From: Odontocerum albicorne
Lineage: Eukaryota; Arthropoda; Insecta; Trichoptera; Odontoceridae
Length of the DNA stretch: 64,000 nt
Reading direction: 5' to 3'
NCBI GenBank assembly: GCA_949825065.1
Contig: OX463862.1
Coordinates: 21,185,071 to 21,249,070 of the forward strand
Part shown: piece by piece, positions 20,213-30,262 of the stretch
Position numbering within the stretch: the first letter of the stretch is position 1
Layout of the letters: every line of letters starts with the position of its first letter
The notes under the pieces: generated by a model
What the model saw: the letters and a program-made list of their open reading frames with translations, nothing else
Database searches by the model: none
Told to the model about the DNA's origin: nothing
Position numbers and translations under genes: made by a program

Positions 20213-20540
20213 TTAAACTTTCTATAGACTCAAGAGTATGTTACTGCAGGATTGTCCTCCTGTGATGCTGAGCTCCAGCTATCTCTCCATCGTTTCGGGG
20301 GTCTCCCTGGTGGACGCCGTCCATCCGGCACCCCATGCAGAGCTATGTATGGAATTCTTGTGGAATTCATTCTCTGTACATGTTGGTACTAGTATCGTCG
20401 ACGCTGTCGTCCCCACCTGTGGTGTTCCTTATACGATCACGCAAAGTCTTCCCAGCAATAGCAAGCAGAGTTCTCATTTCCGTTGTCCTTAGCATACTTT
20501 TTGTCCTGACAGTTTCCGCCCTCTTTGTAATGTACTTTTT
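20213..20540 (-). pseudogene. LINE-6 RT C-terminus
   Basis: On the minus strand TTEMRTLLAIAGKTLRDRIR is followed, after frameshifts, by IPYIALHGVPDGRRPPGRPP and KRWRDSWSSASQEDNPA. This is the familiar C-terminal end of an insect LINE with the GRRPPGRPPKRW motif. Only the 3' end is present. Confidence 0.75.
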
Positions 20541-20699
20541 ATCAATAATAGTGGGGTCGACTCAAGTTGGAGCGCTCTTCAGGGGAGTTTGTTCTCAAAA
20601 AGGCGCTATATATTGTCATTTTAATATTATTATAATTATTAATTTACACAGGTAAGTGTGCTTTGTTTTATAAGAAAAAAATATTACTAAACATAAAAC

Positions 20700-20890
20700 A
20701 AGTTGATTATAAAGATAGGAAGGTTGGCGCTGCGGCAATTAGATTTGATATTGTCCCACATCCGTATATGTTAAAACAATATATTTTATAAGAACACCGC
20801 AGAAAACTTATCGAGATAAGACGAATAACAACGAAATCTTCGTAGATCTTCCGGCATGTGATAGTAACACTTAACAGTGACAAGAAGTTT
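20700..20890 (-). mobile_element. LINE-2 3' UTR fragment
   Basis: GATAGGAAGGTTGGCGCTGC, AAGAACACCGCAGAAAACTT and CTTCCGGCATGTGATAGTAA are in the inverted LINE-2 order. Confidence 0.65.
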
Positions 20891-21211
20891 TATGATTTTT
20901 ATATATTTATTAATTCATTCACACGACATCCCCCAATACATCGAAACTGGGTTTCGGACATATTAGAATGTGTGACAACATTGTCTTCAGCTCTATAAAT
21001 AAAGCCTTCAGACTTTCAGAACCACTGAATTAGGCACGAAACTCGGAGTTGACAATATTACAACGTATGAAGATGCAACAATATTTGCACACGTCAAGCG
21101 CGCAAGACAAACTTTTTTATAAGACAGGAACCCTTTTTAGTTTATTTTTCGGGTACTCTCTGAAATCGATCTCGAAACCCTCAACCTATTTAGATCTATA
21201 AACATGATTGT
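20891..21211. other. No recognised feature
   Basis: Non-coding, no family assignment. Confidence 0.45.
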
Positions 21212-21566
21212 GAGGTGCATGGCCGGTAACGCACTGGACTCTCATGCAGAAGTTGCCGGTTCGAACCCCACGTCCTACTACTCACCTCAAAGGACACAGG
21301 TTTTTTTTTGTTTAGTATTCGAGGATATAAGGATATCTATAACTTCGGTCATATATATTCTTTCAAAAAGAAGAAAATAAAATTTCCCGGTGTGCTCCGA
21401 TCGTCTCACTTCGTGTGTGACGTCTGAACCAGTAAGCGGCGTGGCCGGTGACTTGGCTAGTGTGCAACGGCTCCCTCATTAAAAAAAACTACATGGCACA
21501 GCTTCGATTAGCAATTGAATTAACATTGGAATGGCGAGGGAATCCTCAACTTCGAGGCCTACCAAC
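21212..21566 (+). mobile_element. SINE-A, near full length
   Basis: Head GAGGTGCATGGCCGGTAACG, with CGCG lost from the A-box region; B box GGTTCGAACCCCA; body CGGTGTGCTCCGATCGTCTC; tail GGGAATCCTCAACTTCGAGG. It ends directly against a LINE-2 3' UTR piece. Confidence 0.8.
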
Positions 21567-21715
21567 AGATTCTATCACATATCGAAAAATTTACAAAGTT
21601 TTCTTAGTAGTTCATCTTCCCTTGGTAAGTTGTCTGTGGTTTTCTTACTAAATGTTTCTTAACATATGCAGAGTACTTAATCTAATGACGTCAGTCACCA
21701 CCTTCCTACCCTTAA
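21567..21715 (+). mobile_element. LINE-2 3' UTR fragment between SINE-A pieces
   Basis: CTATCACATATCGAAAAATT, GTTCATCTTCCCTTGGTAAG and ACATATGCAGAGTACTTAAT are in sense LINE-2 order. Confidence 0.65.
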
Positions 21716-21815
21716 TAAAATCGAATTCCGTGGCACAATTTCGCTTTCCAACTAAATTGACATTGAAATGGCGAGGAAATCCTCGACTACGAGGCCCAGC
21801 AACGACGACGATAAA
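21716..21815 (+). mobile_element. SINE-A 3' fragment
   Basis: TTTCGCTTTCCAACTAAATT, then ATCCTCGACTACGAGGCCCA and GCAACGACGACGATAAACAA: the cleanest copy of the SINE-A tail, with a perfect CCTCG/CGAGG stem. Confidence 0.75.
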
Positions 21816-21840
21816 CAAAAATAAAATTAAATTAACGTAG

Positions 21841-22118
21841 ATTATGAATAAAAAAATATTAAATTTATTAACGTAAATCAACCATTTTTGGCAACAGTGT
21901 CCGGTTTCTATTTGAATATGGCGTCACGCTATTGTTTCTTGTAGATTTATAACGAATACATAATAACGTCGTAAAACTCAAAACTGATTTATTATTAGTG
22001 TATATTAAATGATATATCAAGGCGTATTAAACTGGAATAATTAATATGGAAATATTTCATAGAGACCTGGAAAAAAAACACGGATAAAACTTTTTATCAG
22101 TCTTGACACCAGACTTTT
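21841..22118. other. No recognised feature
   Basis: AT-rich non-coding sequence. Confidence 0.4.
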
Positions 22119-22119
22119 C

Positions 22120-22650
22120 CTATCTCAACACATATTCTTCGCCTCTTTCATAGTACATTCGACAATATGTCAGTGATTTTCAGTTCTTCGAGAATGAAGA
22201 CGTAAGTTCACTTTACTGTTCGTTGAATTCGTAACATCTTTTTCCAGCATCACATTTCAAATGCATCTAATCTTCTCGTATATCTATCGCATGTTTTCAA
22301 AGTCCAAGTATCCGCGCCATATTCTGTAGATAAGAGACTCAACTAAGCGTATTTTACATAAGCTTTGACATCGCATCGACAGATTTTCGATAATATCCCC
22401 TCAACGAGTCCTCCGATCCTTTGAGCACATTGCTTGTAGCCAAGGAGAAAGTTTGGAGAGGCTTGTGGTCACTGGAAGCGTGGAAGGACAAGAGGAAGAG
22501 TCTCAATGTCAAGTAAAAGAAACAACAGGATTATCCTTAAAAACTGCCCTTCGAACCGCGGAGTGCGCAGATGGATGGAGAAGAGTCGTCAAAAGCTATC
22601 ATGGAAGTCACGCTGCTCAGTCATGATCTACAGGATATGGTGGATGACCT
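22120..22650. pseudogene. LINE-5 pieces in inverted orientation
   Basis: 22170-22360 on the minus strand gives FEMCCWKKM-like and LRLHSRRTENH pieces of a LINE RT. 22370-22645 on the plus strand gives LKTALRTAECADGWRRVVKS then YHGSHAAQS-stop, the LINE-5 ending as at 17.9 kb. A LINE-1 tail scrap (CAGACTTTTCCTATCTCAAC) precedes them at 22120-22165. Confidence 0.6.
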
Positions 22651-22785
22651 TAATGTATGTAAGTACGTAAGCAACCCAAGTTTCATACTCGATGGATATA
22701 TAATATTTTGACTTTTTTACTGCCAGGTTTTATTAACTGAGCCCTACTTCATGGTACACATATTTACTGGCTTTATTTATTTATT

Positions 22786-23160
22786 AATTTATTTAACACT
22801 TTTATTGCAAATACAATCTGGCGGACTTATTGCCAGGTGGCAATCTCTTCCAACCAACCAGACAAAAGTGAATTAAGCAAGTTACATGGTCGCAAAAATA
22901 ATTCAAATGAATATCCATCCCCACGAAATCCATGAACTCATACGTGAGCATATGCCCACAAACCCGACAAAGACGGACATTCACCCGAACATTCATTTTC
23001 ATATAAAGTGAGATATCATCAATCAAAAGGAAAGGAAAGGATGGTGGAGAGGAAAGGAAAAGAAAAATCAGGAATGAAGCACGTTATATTACTGACTAGA
23101 AATTAAGAGTTTTTTCAGTCGCTTCTTTAAAGCATGCCAAGGACGGAGCGAGTCTTACAT
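22786..23160 (-). pseudogene. LINE-3 3' end
   Basis: The minus-strand C-terminus (VRLAPSLACFKEATEKTLNF-like, ending in a stop near 23103) is followed by the LINE-3 3' UTR. It ends with CTGGTTGGTTGGAAGAGATT, an ATTGCCA..TGGCAAT hairpin and (AATAA/AATTT)n at 22786-22800. Only the 3' terminal ~375 bp is present. Confidence 0.75.
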
Positions 23161-23164
23161 TGGC

Positions 23165-23400
23165 AGAGAAGATAGAGAAGCTAGACTTTCCTATTTCGAT
23201 ACACATGCTTCGCCTCTTCTACATCCAAACTCCTACGATTTTTTTGACTTTATCAAAATATTATTATCTTGAACCAAACACACTTTCCTTGGTGTGTCTT
23301 CACCGCGCCGTTATCTCACAATTGAATTTAATATTTATTTTGTGAGTATTTTTTTATTCATCTGTTCCTCATGCCCAAACAATCCTTATTTAAACCGCTT
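23165..23400 (-). pseudogene. LINE-1 3' end remnant
   Basis: Minus-strand LINE-1 tail (CTAGACTTTCCTATTTCGAT, CACATGCTTCGCCTCTTCTA) and a CACACTTTCCTTGG-type block (KVWLDQ region), heavily decayed, directly joined to the LINE-3 end. Confidence 0.55.
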
Positions 23401-23774
23401 TTATCGTTAAATTTATCTGAAATTCGATAAAAATATATTATTCAAAAATTATTTCAACCCGTGGGATCGTCTAAATGAAACTTTAGCAGCATTGTCTCTT
23501 GTAGAATGAAATGCCATAGACATAGAATTAACCACCATTTTGTTCCCTAAGGCACTGTTCGCAACAATTAAATAACCTACCAAAACACTATTTTAAGATC
23601 AATATATTTGAAGAACGTCTCCGAACTCGAGCAAATGAATCGATTAATTTGAAATTAAGGTTAACAATTTTTAGTATAGCAATAAAGTATCCAAAGTAAT
23701 TAACAATGAAATCATCATTTAAACTGAGAAATAAATTACTGAAAGTTTTCTAAGAATATAAAAAAGAATAATCA

Positions 23775-24300
23775 AAGAACAATTTGTACAGCGCCGTTTA
23801 CATGACAGACTCTCCTCAAGGGCGTAACTCGAACCTCTAACTCGTAACTCGAACCTCTAACTCGTAACTCGAACCTCTAACTCGTAACTCGAACCTCTAA
23901 CGCTCTAGCTCGTAACTCGAACCCACCACAGATTAAAACCATTACAAAATAATCATATATAAGTTAAAAATAAAGATAGGAAGTTAGTAGCTGCGACCAT
24001 TGAATTAGGTACTTCCCGTAAAGTGAGAGGTTAAGTAGTTCCCGCAAAGATAGGAAGGTGAAAGCTGCGGCAATTAGATTAAGGTAGAAACACTGCAGAA
24101 AATATACTAAAGGAAGACGAAGTACAAAAAAACCTTTGTAGACCGTATGATATGTGATAGTAACACATTCGACTTGAGGTGTAGTGTGATGTATGTGTTC
24201 AATGTTCATATATAATCTTGATTTTTTTTTACATAGTCCCTACCAAGAAGGGTTCTCTTCAAGTGCTTCCTAAAGCTGCACACGCCAGCCATATCTCTCA
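23775..24300 (-). mobile_element. LINE-2 3' end, long copy
   Basis: Inverted: the 3' block (CAATTTGTACAGCGCCGTTT) at 23781, UTR blocks (GATAGGAAGTTAGTAGCTGC, GAAGACGAAGTACAAA, TATGTGATAGTAACACATTC) and, at 24235-24300, the ORF end GVCSFRKHLKRTLLGR. It shows that the UTR repeat and the ORF end belong together. Confidence 0.75.
23824..23930. repeat. 20-bp tandem repeat, about 5 copies
   Basis: The unit CGTAACTCGAACCTCTAACT is repeated almost perfectly inside the LINE-2 UTR. Confidence 0.9.
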
Positions 24301-24347
24301 AGCTTACATTAGTTGAAAAATTAATGACTTAGATATTTATTTTTATA

Positions 24348-24910
24348 AAGGGTCTTTCAAATTGGTTTTTTTAATTCTATTTTTTTTTATTTCTTGAATA
24401 AAACACACAATATGCTTTGATTTCAAAAAACTTTATATTGTTCGTTGAAGTATAATGCGTGGCATTTAAACACAAAAAAACAATATCCGCCAAATGTCCA
24501 CCTCTTGCAGCTTCACAGATATTCACTCTTTTGTCAAACTCTTCGATGACATTTTGGCATAATTGCGGTTCTAACTCACCAATAACGCGAATAATTTCGT
24601 CCTTCAGCTCAGGGATTGATTGGGGGTCATTCTTATAGACCTGGATTTTCACGTAACCCCAGAGAAAATAGTTCAACGGTGTCAAATCACGTGATATTGG
24701 TGGCCAATTAACATCACCGTTTCCGGGGACTACAATATATAAAATAATAAATAATTCAACAATTTGAACGCGTTGTCGTATTGTATACGACTCCATTTTT
24801 ATAAATGTCATACATTACACTTCTCAAATGTCACAAGGCCGAGGCAAGTTCGCAACGCCATCTGTGTTTTATCCAAGAATTTAAAAAACATCTCAATTTG
24901 AAAGACCCTT
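24348..24910 (-). pseudogene. TCM-1 element with TIRs, internally deleted
   Basis: Perfect 17-bp inverted ends AAGGGTCTTTCAAATTG are flanked by TA on both sides (24346-24347, 24911-24912). On the minus strand one open frame joins the N-terminal residues MESYTIRQRVQIVELF directly to the C-terminal half VNWPPISRDLTPLNYFLWGY. It then runs through ELKDEIIRVIGELEPQLCQN to GGHLADIVFLCLN. The helix-turn-helix and two catalytic acidic residues are lost. A 563-bp non-autonomous derivative of a Tc1/mariner-type element. Confidence 0.85.
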
Positions 24911-25039
24911 TATTTTCCACTTTCTTAAAGGATAAAAATTTATATTGTATTCGATATAATTTTACGTTGATATAATTTCAAATCTTTTTACGAGTACTTC
25001 GTCTAATTCCTAATTTACTGAGTAACAATTTGTGTTAAC

Positions 25040-25140
25040 TAGTTCAAAATATTTTTCGGAGCTGGCTTGAATTATAACTGACGTTTCGAAAGCTATGCAG
25101 GCCTCATCGTAAGAACTATGTCAAAAAATATTTCCGAATA
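25040..25140 (-). ncRNA. HHR-3, possible hammerhead-like relic
   Basis: Minus strand 25113-25078 reads GATGAGGCCTGCATAGC, then TTTCGAAACGTCAG. The GAAACGUC end with a palindromic ACGU matches the short helix III of Penelope-type hammerheads, but the CUGAUGA box reads ACGAUGA, so it is probably dead. Confidence 0.3.
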
Positions 25141-25189
25141 CTTCACTGGGCAACAACTTCGAAAAGTATTTTAAACTCGTTTTGTTTTT

Positions 25190-25349
25190 TTAAGAATAGA
25201 TATGACCGAAGTCACAGGCATCCTTAATACCCTCGAACACTAGGCGGAAAAAGTGGCTGTGTCGTTCGAAGGGAGTAGCACAGCGCGGGGTTCGAACCGA
25301 CGATCTTCCGCACAGAAGTCCAGCGCGTTACCGCGCGGCCATGCACCTC
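25190..25349 (-). mobile_element. SINE-A 5' part
   Basis: Minus-strand head GAGGTGCATGGCCGCGCGGT, B box GGTTCGAACCCCG and the first half of the body (ATGCCTGTGACTTCGGTCAT). The tail is absent. It abuts the left arm of the HHR-1 element at 25355. Confidence 0.75.
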
Positions 25350-25354
25350 AAATT

Positions 25355-26536
25355 TGTTTAGTCAAACACTGTTTATTCCACTTTATATAACAGTATTACC
25401 CTACCAGTTTCAAAGTTTTCGCCTCATCATCAGGGAGCACAAACAAGACTTATTTGTTCGAACTGGTACCGACATACACGCTTTAACACGAGACAACTTC
25501 AGCAAGCAGCGGTGAGATCCTGCGAATGCGTGTATTTGTCAGATATTTAGCTCAATTCACTGACTTGTATATTACTAGCCGGTTCACTGCCACGAGCGAG
25601 TTGACACGCTCTCCGATTCAGTGCTCGCCAGGCCGGCCATACAAAATTATCGCGTGTGCTCTCCTTTGAGCTTGTCGCAAGCCAATATCAAATCTCTTTG
25701 TAATAATTTATAAATTATAACACATAGAGACATCTATTGGGATGGTCAAAAAATACTTAAATATTACAATTTACCGATATTATCAAAGTTACAGTCATCT
25801 TTCTAAAAGCTTTCACTGACAGTCAATACGTGTCTCTGATACAGGGTTACCGACTACAGTTTTTTGCGACGTAATTGCGACGATTTATAACGACTTCGTT
25901 TGTAGTGTGGTTCAATGGTTGATTTTTAACTTTTGTGCGTTATTTTTGTTAATTTTTCCAAGTATTTATTTACAAAGTGTGTTTCATGTATTCTTTTGTT
26001 ATTGGCGGTAGTTTTGCGGCATAATACGACGTTTATATAGACTTTTTACGGTTTTATTTTATAGTTTATTTACCTTTTGTGCTTTATTATACATCATACA
26101 GATAATTTGTTGATTTTTGTTTACAAAGTATATTATATTCCACTATATTTATAAGTAAGCGTGTTTTCTGTGTCAAGTTGTGACAACCCTGACATTTTGT
26201 GAATATTTAAATTGTGTTTTTCTGAGTGAACGACAGCTCAAACGCCCCACGGTGTATATATTTAGTAAGTTTTCATAATATCCTTTATATCTGTATACAA
26301 AAAATATAATTTTTTTAGGTTTTATTTTTTTGAAAAAATCCCGGCCTGCTGGGTACGGCCATACTAATAACTTCCGGCACTTAGAGGGCTAGAGCCTCTA
26401 ATATGTTGAATGTATTTCCATTACTATAAATAAATTCAGTCTTGTTTGTGATTTCCTGATGATGAGGCTAAAACTTTGTGACTGGTAGGGTAATACCGTT
26501 ATATAAAGTGGAATAAACAGTGCTTGACTAAACATA
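25355..26536. mobile_element. HHR-1 long element, inverted hammerhead arms
   Basis: The arms 25355-25450 and 26437-26536 are ~95-bp imperfect inverted copies of the HHR-1 arm (TTTAGTCAAACACTGTTTAT against its complement; CCTCATCATCAGG). They enclose about 985 bp of unique non-coding sequence. That sequence has a less AT-rich left part (CCAGGCCGGCCATAC near 25630) and a block CCCGGCCTGCTGGGTACGGC near 26340. No frame of note and no reverse transcriptase. The architecture could be a Penelope-derived non-autonomous element; other origins are open. Confidence 0.6.
25399..25437 (-). ncRNA. HHR-1 hammerhead-like core
   Basis: Minus strand: CCCUGAUGAUGAGGCG, then AAAACUUU, GAAAC, UGGUAGGG. The CUGAUGA and GAAAC boxes are intact and CCC/GGG can form stem I. 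Stem II is weakened relative to the 39.6-kb copy. Confidence 0.45.
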
Positions 26537-26703
26537 GTACAATGACTTTACACCTCCACATTCGTAATGCCTTAACTATAAAATATATATATTTTAAACT
26601 TGTTCAAACAGTTGCGATGTTTTTCGAACACATTTGTTTCGATTCCACGTCAATATAATATTTTTTATACATCAATGATCAAAGTGACCGTAAATTATAT
26701 GTA

Positions 26704-27662
26704 CGAGGCATATCCAGAAAGTAAGTGTACTGAATTTTTGTAGGTTACAATTTTTTTTATTTAAACAAAAAAATTACGTGGTTACCGTAGTACATATGTA
26801 AACTATTTTTCGACATAGTCGCCATTCCTCTCAATGCAGGTGGTGAAACGGGGTATCAACTTTTTGATGCCTTCCTCGAAGTAGTTTCCCGCTAACCCCT
26901 CCGTCCACTTCTCCACCTCCTCCTTTACCTCCTCGTCGGCTGAAAACCTTTTTCCACCCATGTGCAGCTTCAGGGAGGTAAAGAGATAGTAATCTGAAGG
27001 TGCTAGGTCAGGGGAATGCGCGGGATGGTTCAGGACATCCCATTTAAACGAGGCGAGCAGTTCCTACGTGGCGTTGGCCGTGTGTGGTCTGGCATTGTCG
27101 TGCAGCAGGCAGACTCCCTTTGTCAGCATGCCTCTCCTCTTGTTCTGAATCGCCCTCTGCAATTTTTTTAGGGTCTCACAGTATCTTGCAGAGTTGATGG
27201 TCTCCCCTTGAGGCATATATTCAATTAAAATTATGCCTTGACAGTCCCAAAACACGGATGCCATGATTTTCTTGGCTGAAATTGTGGTTATGAACTTTTT
27301 GGCGGAGGGTGAAGAGGTGTGACGTGACCGTTTTTAAACTCGCGACACCACTTGTACACACTCGTACGATTCATAGCTTTATCACCATATGTAGTTTTCA
27401 CCTCATTATAAACCTCAACCGGAGGTTTTCCCTTCCAAACGAGATAACGGATGACGCCGCGTTATTCGCACTTGGCGGGAGATTGGATTGACATTTTTAA
27501 CGAAACGTGTTGTCGCGTCGACACTTCACAACGTACTGACCTCGAACCGGTCTCGTTGTGGAGGGGAAGGATCAGGCTACACGGAAGTGTAGCCAACATG
27601 TCGAAAATAAAATCCATCCGGTCGTGAGAGCCTCAGTACACTTACTTTCTGGATACGCATAG
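26704..27662 (-). pseudogene. MAR-1, deleted mariner (D,D34D)
   Basis: Inverted ends share TATCCAGAAAGTAAGTGTAC, with TA outside both (26702-26703, 27663-27664). The minus-strand N-terminal part (KTTYGDKAMNRTSVYKWCRE) is followed, after a deletion removing the first catalytic Asp, by IMASVFWDCQGIILIEYMP and HDNARPHTA. An in-frame TAG comes near 27066, then HSPDLAPSDYYLF and NGDYVEK-stop near 26808. The second and third catalytic Asp are 34 residues apart. At 959 bp it is about 0.3 kb short of a full mariner; inactive. Confidence 0.85.
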
Positions 27663-27664
27663 TA

Positions 27665-28075
27665 CATAAATTAATAAACATTAGCGTATGTGTATTCCCA
27701 GTAAGAGCCTTGTAATATTAAGTACGTGTCATCCAGTTTACATCCAATTAAAAATACTTAACACATTTTGATGAGAAAATTGTGGCGCTGACATCGAAAC
27801 CGGTAGAAATATTATTGTTTCTATTCGACCTCGTTAACTCATTTAACGAACGGGAAAATTTATAACTTGACAAGTTAAGGTAAGTCTTGGTTAAAAATAA
27901 TTTTGATTTTGCAGCTTTATGACTAACGCGACATGTTGGCAATCAATCATTTTGATTTAATGGAGAAACATTCGTTTTTGTTAAAACCATGGCATTATTA
28001 TTTTCGAATTGGTTGTTTCCTGTCGTTTTCATACTTAAACCCAGTCAGTAGTGGCCCATAAAAGCTATATTTAAA
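27665..28075. other. No recognised feature
   Basis: Non-coding; no family assignment. Confidence 0.45.
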
Positions 28076-29045
28076 TTAATACTTCAAAACCCGATCGAAA
28101 TTAAGACAACATTTCTCAGTGCCTGGTTTATTATTGAGGAGTTCTGTATTTTTGTGAAGAGTTTACTAAAATTGCTTTATTTAACTAAATGCAGGGTGGC
28201 CACTGAAAGACTGAAAGGTTTGAAAAAGTCATAACTTGTTCATTTTCAACTTTTATTTTACAAGTTATAGAGCTTTACTATCCTAAGATATTCAGCAGCG
28301 CCTACAATACGCCATTTGATTTCAACACCTAGCCAGAGATAACAAAAACTTTTTAAACAACTTGATAATGAGTGATAAGGCCCATTTTCAATTAAACGGG
28401 TACATCAACAAACAAAACTGCAGATTTTGGGATATTGAGAATCCCAGGGAATTACATCAGCATTAATTGCATCCCCAAAAAAGGACTGTTTGGTGCAGTG
28501 TTATGGCTGAAAGAGTTATCGGTCTCTATTTCTTTGAAAATGAGGAAAGTCAGTCAGAAAGAATCAACGTGGCCCTGTATAGGGCAATGCTTGAAAAAAA
28601 TTTAAGCCCAGTGGTTGAAGATAATCAGAAGGTATGGTTTCCATAAGATGGAGCAACTACGCATACTGCCAGGGCGACGATAGCAGTGTGCGCAGGACAG
28701 CCATGTACATCCTTCAGCCTTTCATGGGCCACCCTGTATAAAGAATTTTGCAATGAAACTTTGTATATTTGTTTAAAATACCTTGATAATTCAGCTTATC
28801 ATAGTTTTTATGACAACATTCTCATTTGTAGAGAGCTACATCGAACTCCTCACACATGTTCCAGGTCTTACTTATTTTCTTGGGTCTAGCACATACCTTG
28901 CAAGTTTTGCAGGATTTTTTATTATTGTCAGTTGATAGAATACATATCAACACACGTGTTGATATACGTTCTTTGAAAATCTTTTTGAAGAATTCTGTAA
29001 ATTCCTCATTCCGTTCGAACCCAGAGACTGGTGTATTAAAAATAT
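28076..29045 (-). pseudogene. piggyBac-like remnant interrupted by TCM-3
   Basis: TTAA at 28076-28079 precedes TACTTCAAAACCCGATCGAA, matching the 10.2-kb copy. Minus-strand frames at 28750-28960 give KTCKVCARPKKISKTWNMCE, EFDVAL and, after a frameshift, ECCHKNYDKLNYQ: the Cys-rich piggyBac C-terminal end. TCM-3 is inserted in the 3' flank of the frame at 28192-28736. Confidence 0.6.
28192..28736 (+). pseudogene. TCM-3, Tc1/mariner-type element with TIRs
   Basis: Ends CAGGGTGGCCACTGAAAG and (complement) CAGGGTGGCCCATGAAAGG. The plus frame reads SDKAHFQLNGYINKQNCRFW (first catalytic Asp in SDKAHF), IENPRELHQH, a frameshift, KRTVWC, RVIGLYFFENEESQ. It then gives a stop in place of the Gln expected before DGATTHTARATI (second catalytic Asp). 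N-terminus and C-terminal third deleted. 545 bp, dead. TA follows on the right; the left flank is TG. Confidence 0.8.
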
Positions 29046-29049
29046 TACG

Positions 29050-29720
29050 AAATAAATATATGCAAGAATGTAAGAGTTGAAAGGTGGTGGTTGAGGCCAT
29101 AATATTTGGTACGTCCACATCTGCAAATGTTTAGAAAAACATATTTAGTAAGAAAACCGCAGAAAACTTGACAAGCGAAGATGAATTACTAAGAAAACTT
29201 TTTAGATCTTCCGATATGTGATAGTAGTCGTTGCTGGGATTCGTAGTCGAGGATCCCCTCGCTATTCCAACGCCAATTCAATTGGAAAGCGAAGCTGTGC
29301 CGAGGAGTTTTTTATTTTATTTGAGTTATTGAGTAGTCGCACACCAGCAAACTCACCGACCCACACCGCTGTGCTGGATTTGGTGGCACATCGAAGTCAG
29401 ACAATCGGAACACACCGGCATGTTTTTTTTTTTCTTTTTAAAAGAATAGATATGACCGAAATCATAGGTATATTTATACTCCAAAAAACTAGGCGGAAAA
29501 AATGCATTTGTCATTCGAGGGGAGTAGAACAGCGCAGGGTTCGAACCGACGAACTTCCGTACGGAAATCCAGTGCGTTACCGCGCGGCTATGCACCTCTA
29601 CGATATGTCGATCGATCGATCGATAGTAACACACTCAGCTTTAGAAGTGTAGTGTTCACATGTAATCATGAAATTTAAATGAAGCCTCCCAAAAAAGGTT
29701 GTCTTGAAAGCGCTGTATTG
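29050..29720 (-). mobile_element. LINE-2 3' UTR split by SINE-A
   Basis: 29085-29226 (GTAAGAAAACCGCAGAAAAC, GATCTTCCGATATGTGATAG) resumes at 29624 with AGTAACACACTCAGCTTTAG after the SINE-A insertion. 29680-29710 (CCTCCCAAAAAAGGTTGTCT) is the ORF-end junction of LINE-2. Confidence 0.7.
29227..29599 (-). mobile_element. SINE-A, full length with target duplication
   Basis: The head is at the right end (GAGGTGCATAGCCGCGCGGT, GGTTCGAACCCTGC), the body in the middle, and the tail at 29230-29260 (GGATCCTCGACTACGAATCC on the minus strand). The target CGATATGTGATAGTA is present on the left (29212-29226). On the right it appears as CGATATGT, a (CGAT)n expansion, then AGTA. Confidence 0.85.
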
Positions 29721-30262
29721 ACGTGGCTGAAGATAAAAAAAAATCAGCGTCTTTCAGATGATGGACTAGAGCTACGCTTAAAAAGAAATTGTTTATTGGC
29801 CTTCCCAGTTCAACGGTCCTCTTTTTTTACATCGCCCTTTACTGTCCATGCAGTGAGACTCTGGAATCATTTACAAACCAATAGTATACTCGCTCCGTCC
29901 TTGGCATGCTTTAGCTTTGAAGCGACTGAAGAAACTTAATTTCTAGTCAGTAATATAACATGTTTCATTCCTGATTTTTCTTTCATCTCCACGATCCCTT
30001 CCTTTTCCTTTGATTGGTGATATCTCACTTTATATTTAAAGGAATGTTAGGTTGATTGTTCGTTTTGTGGGGTTTATGGACGTATGCTCACGTATGTTTA
30101 TATGTTTATGGCTTTCGTAGGAATGGATAGTCATTTGAATGTTTTTCACGACCATGTAACTTGCTTCATTTACTTTTGTCCGGTTGGTAGGAAAAGTTAC
30201 CGCCTTGCAATAATCCCGCCAAATTGTATTTGCAATAAAAGTGTCCAATAAATAAATAAAGA
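29690..30262 (+). pseudogene. LINE-3 RT C-terminus and 3' UTR
   Basis: The frame to the TAA at 29937-29939 includes FFTSPFTVHAVRLWNHLQTN and LAPSLACFSFEATEET, the C-terminal end typical of Jockey/CR1-like ORF2. The 3' UTR follows, with GTCCGGTTGGTAGGAAAAGT, and ends in GTCCAATAAATAAATAAA. This is the only sense-strand copy. Confidence 0.8.

Noticed and set aside
20238..20655. Two overlapping hydrophobic plus-strand frames
   Set aside because: They are antisense to the LINE-6 C-terminus, which explains the sequence better.
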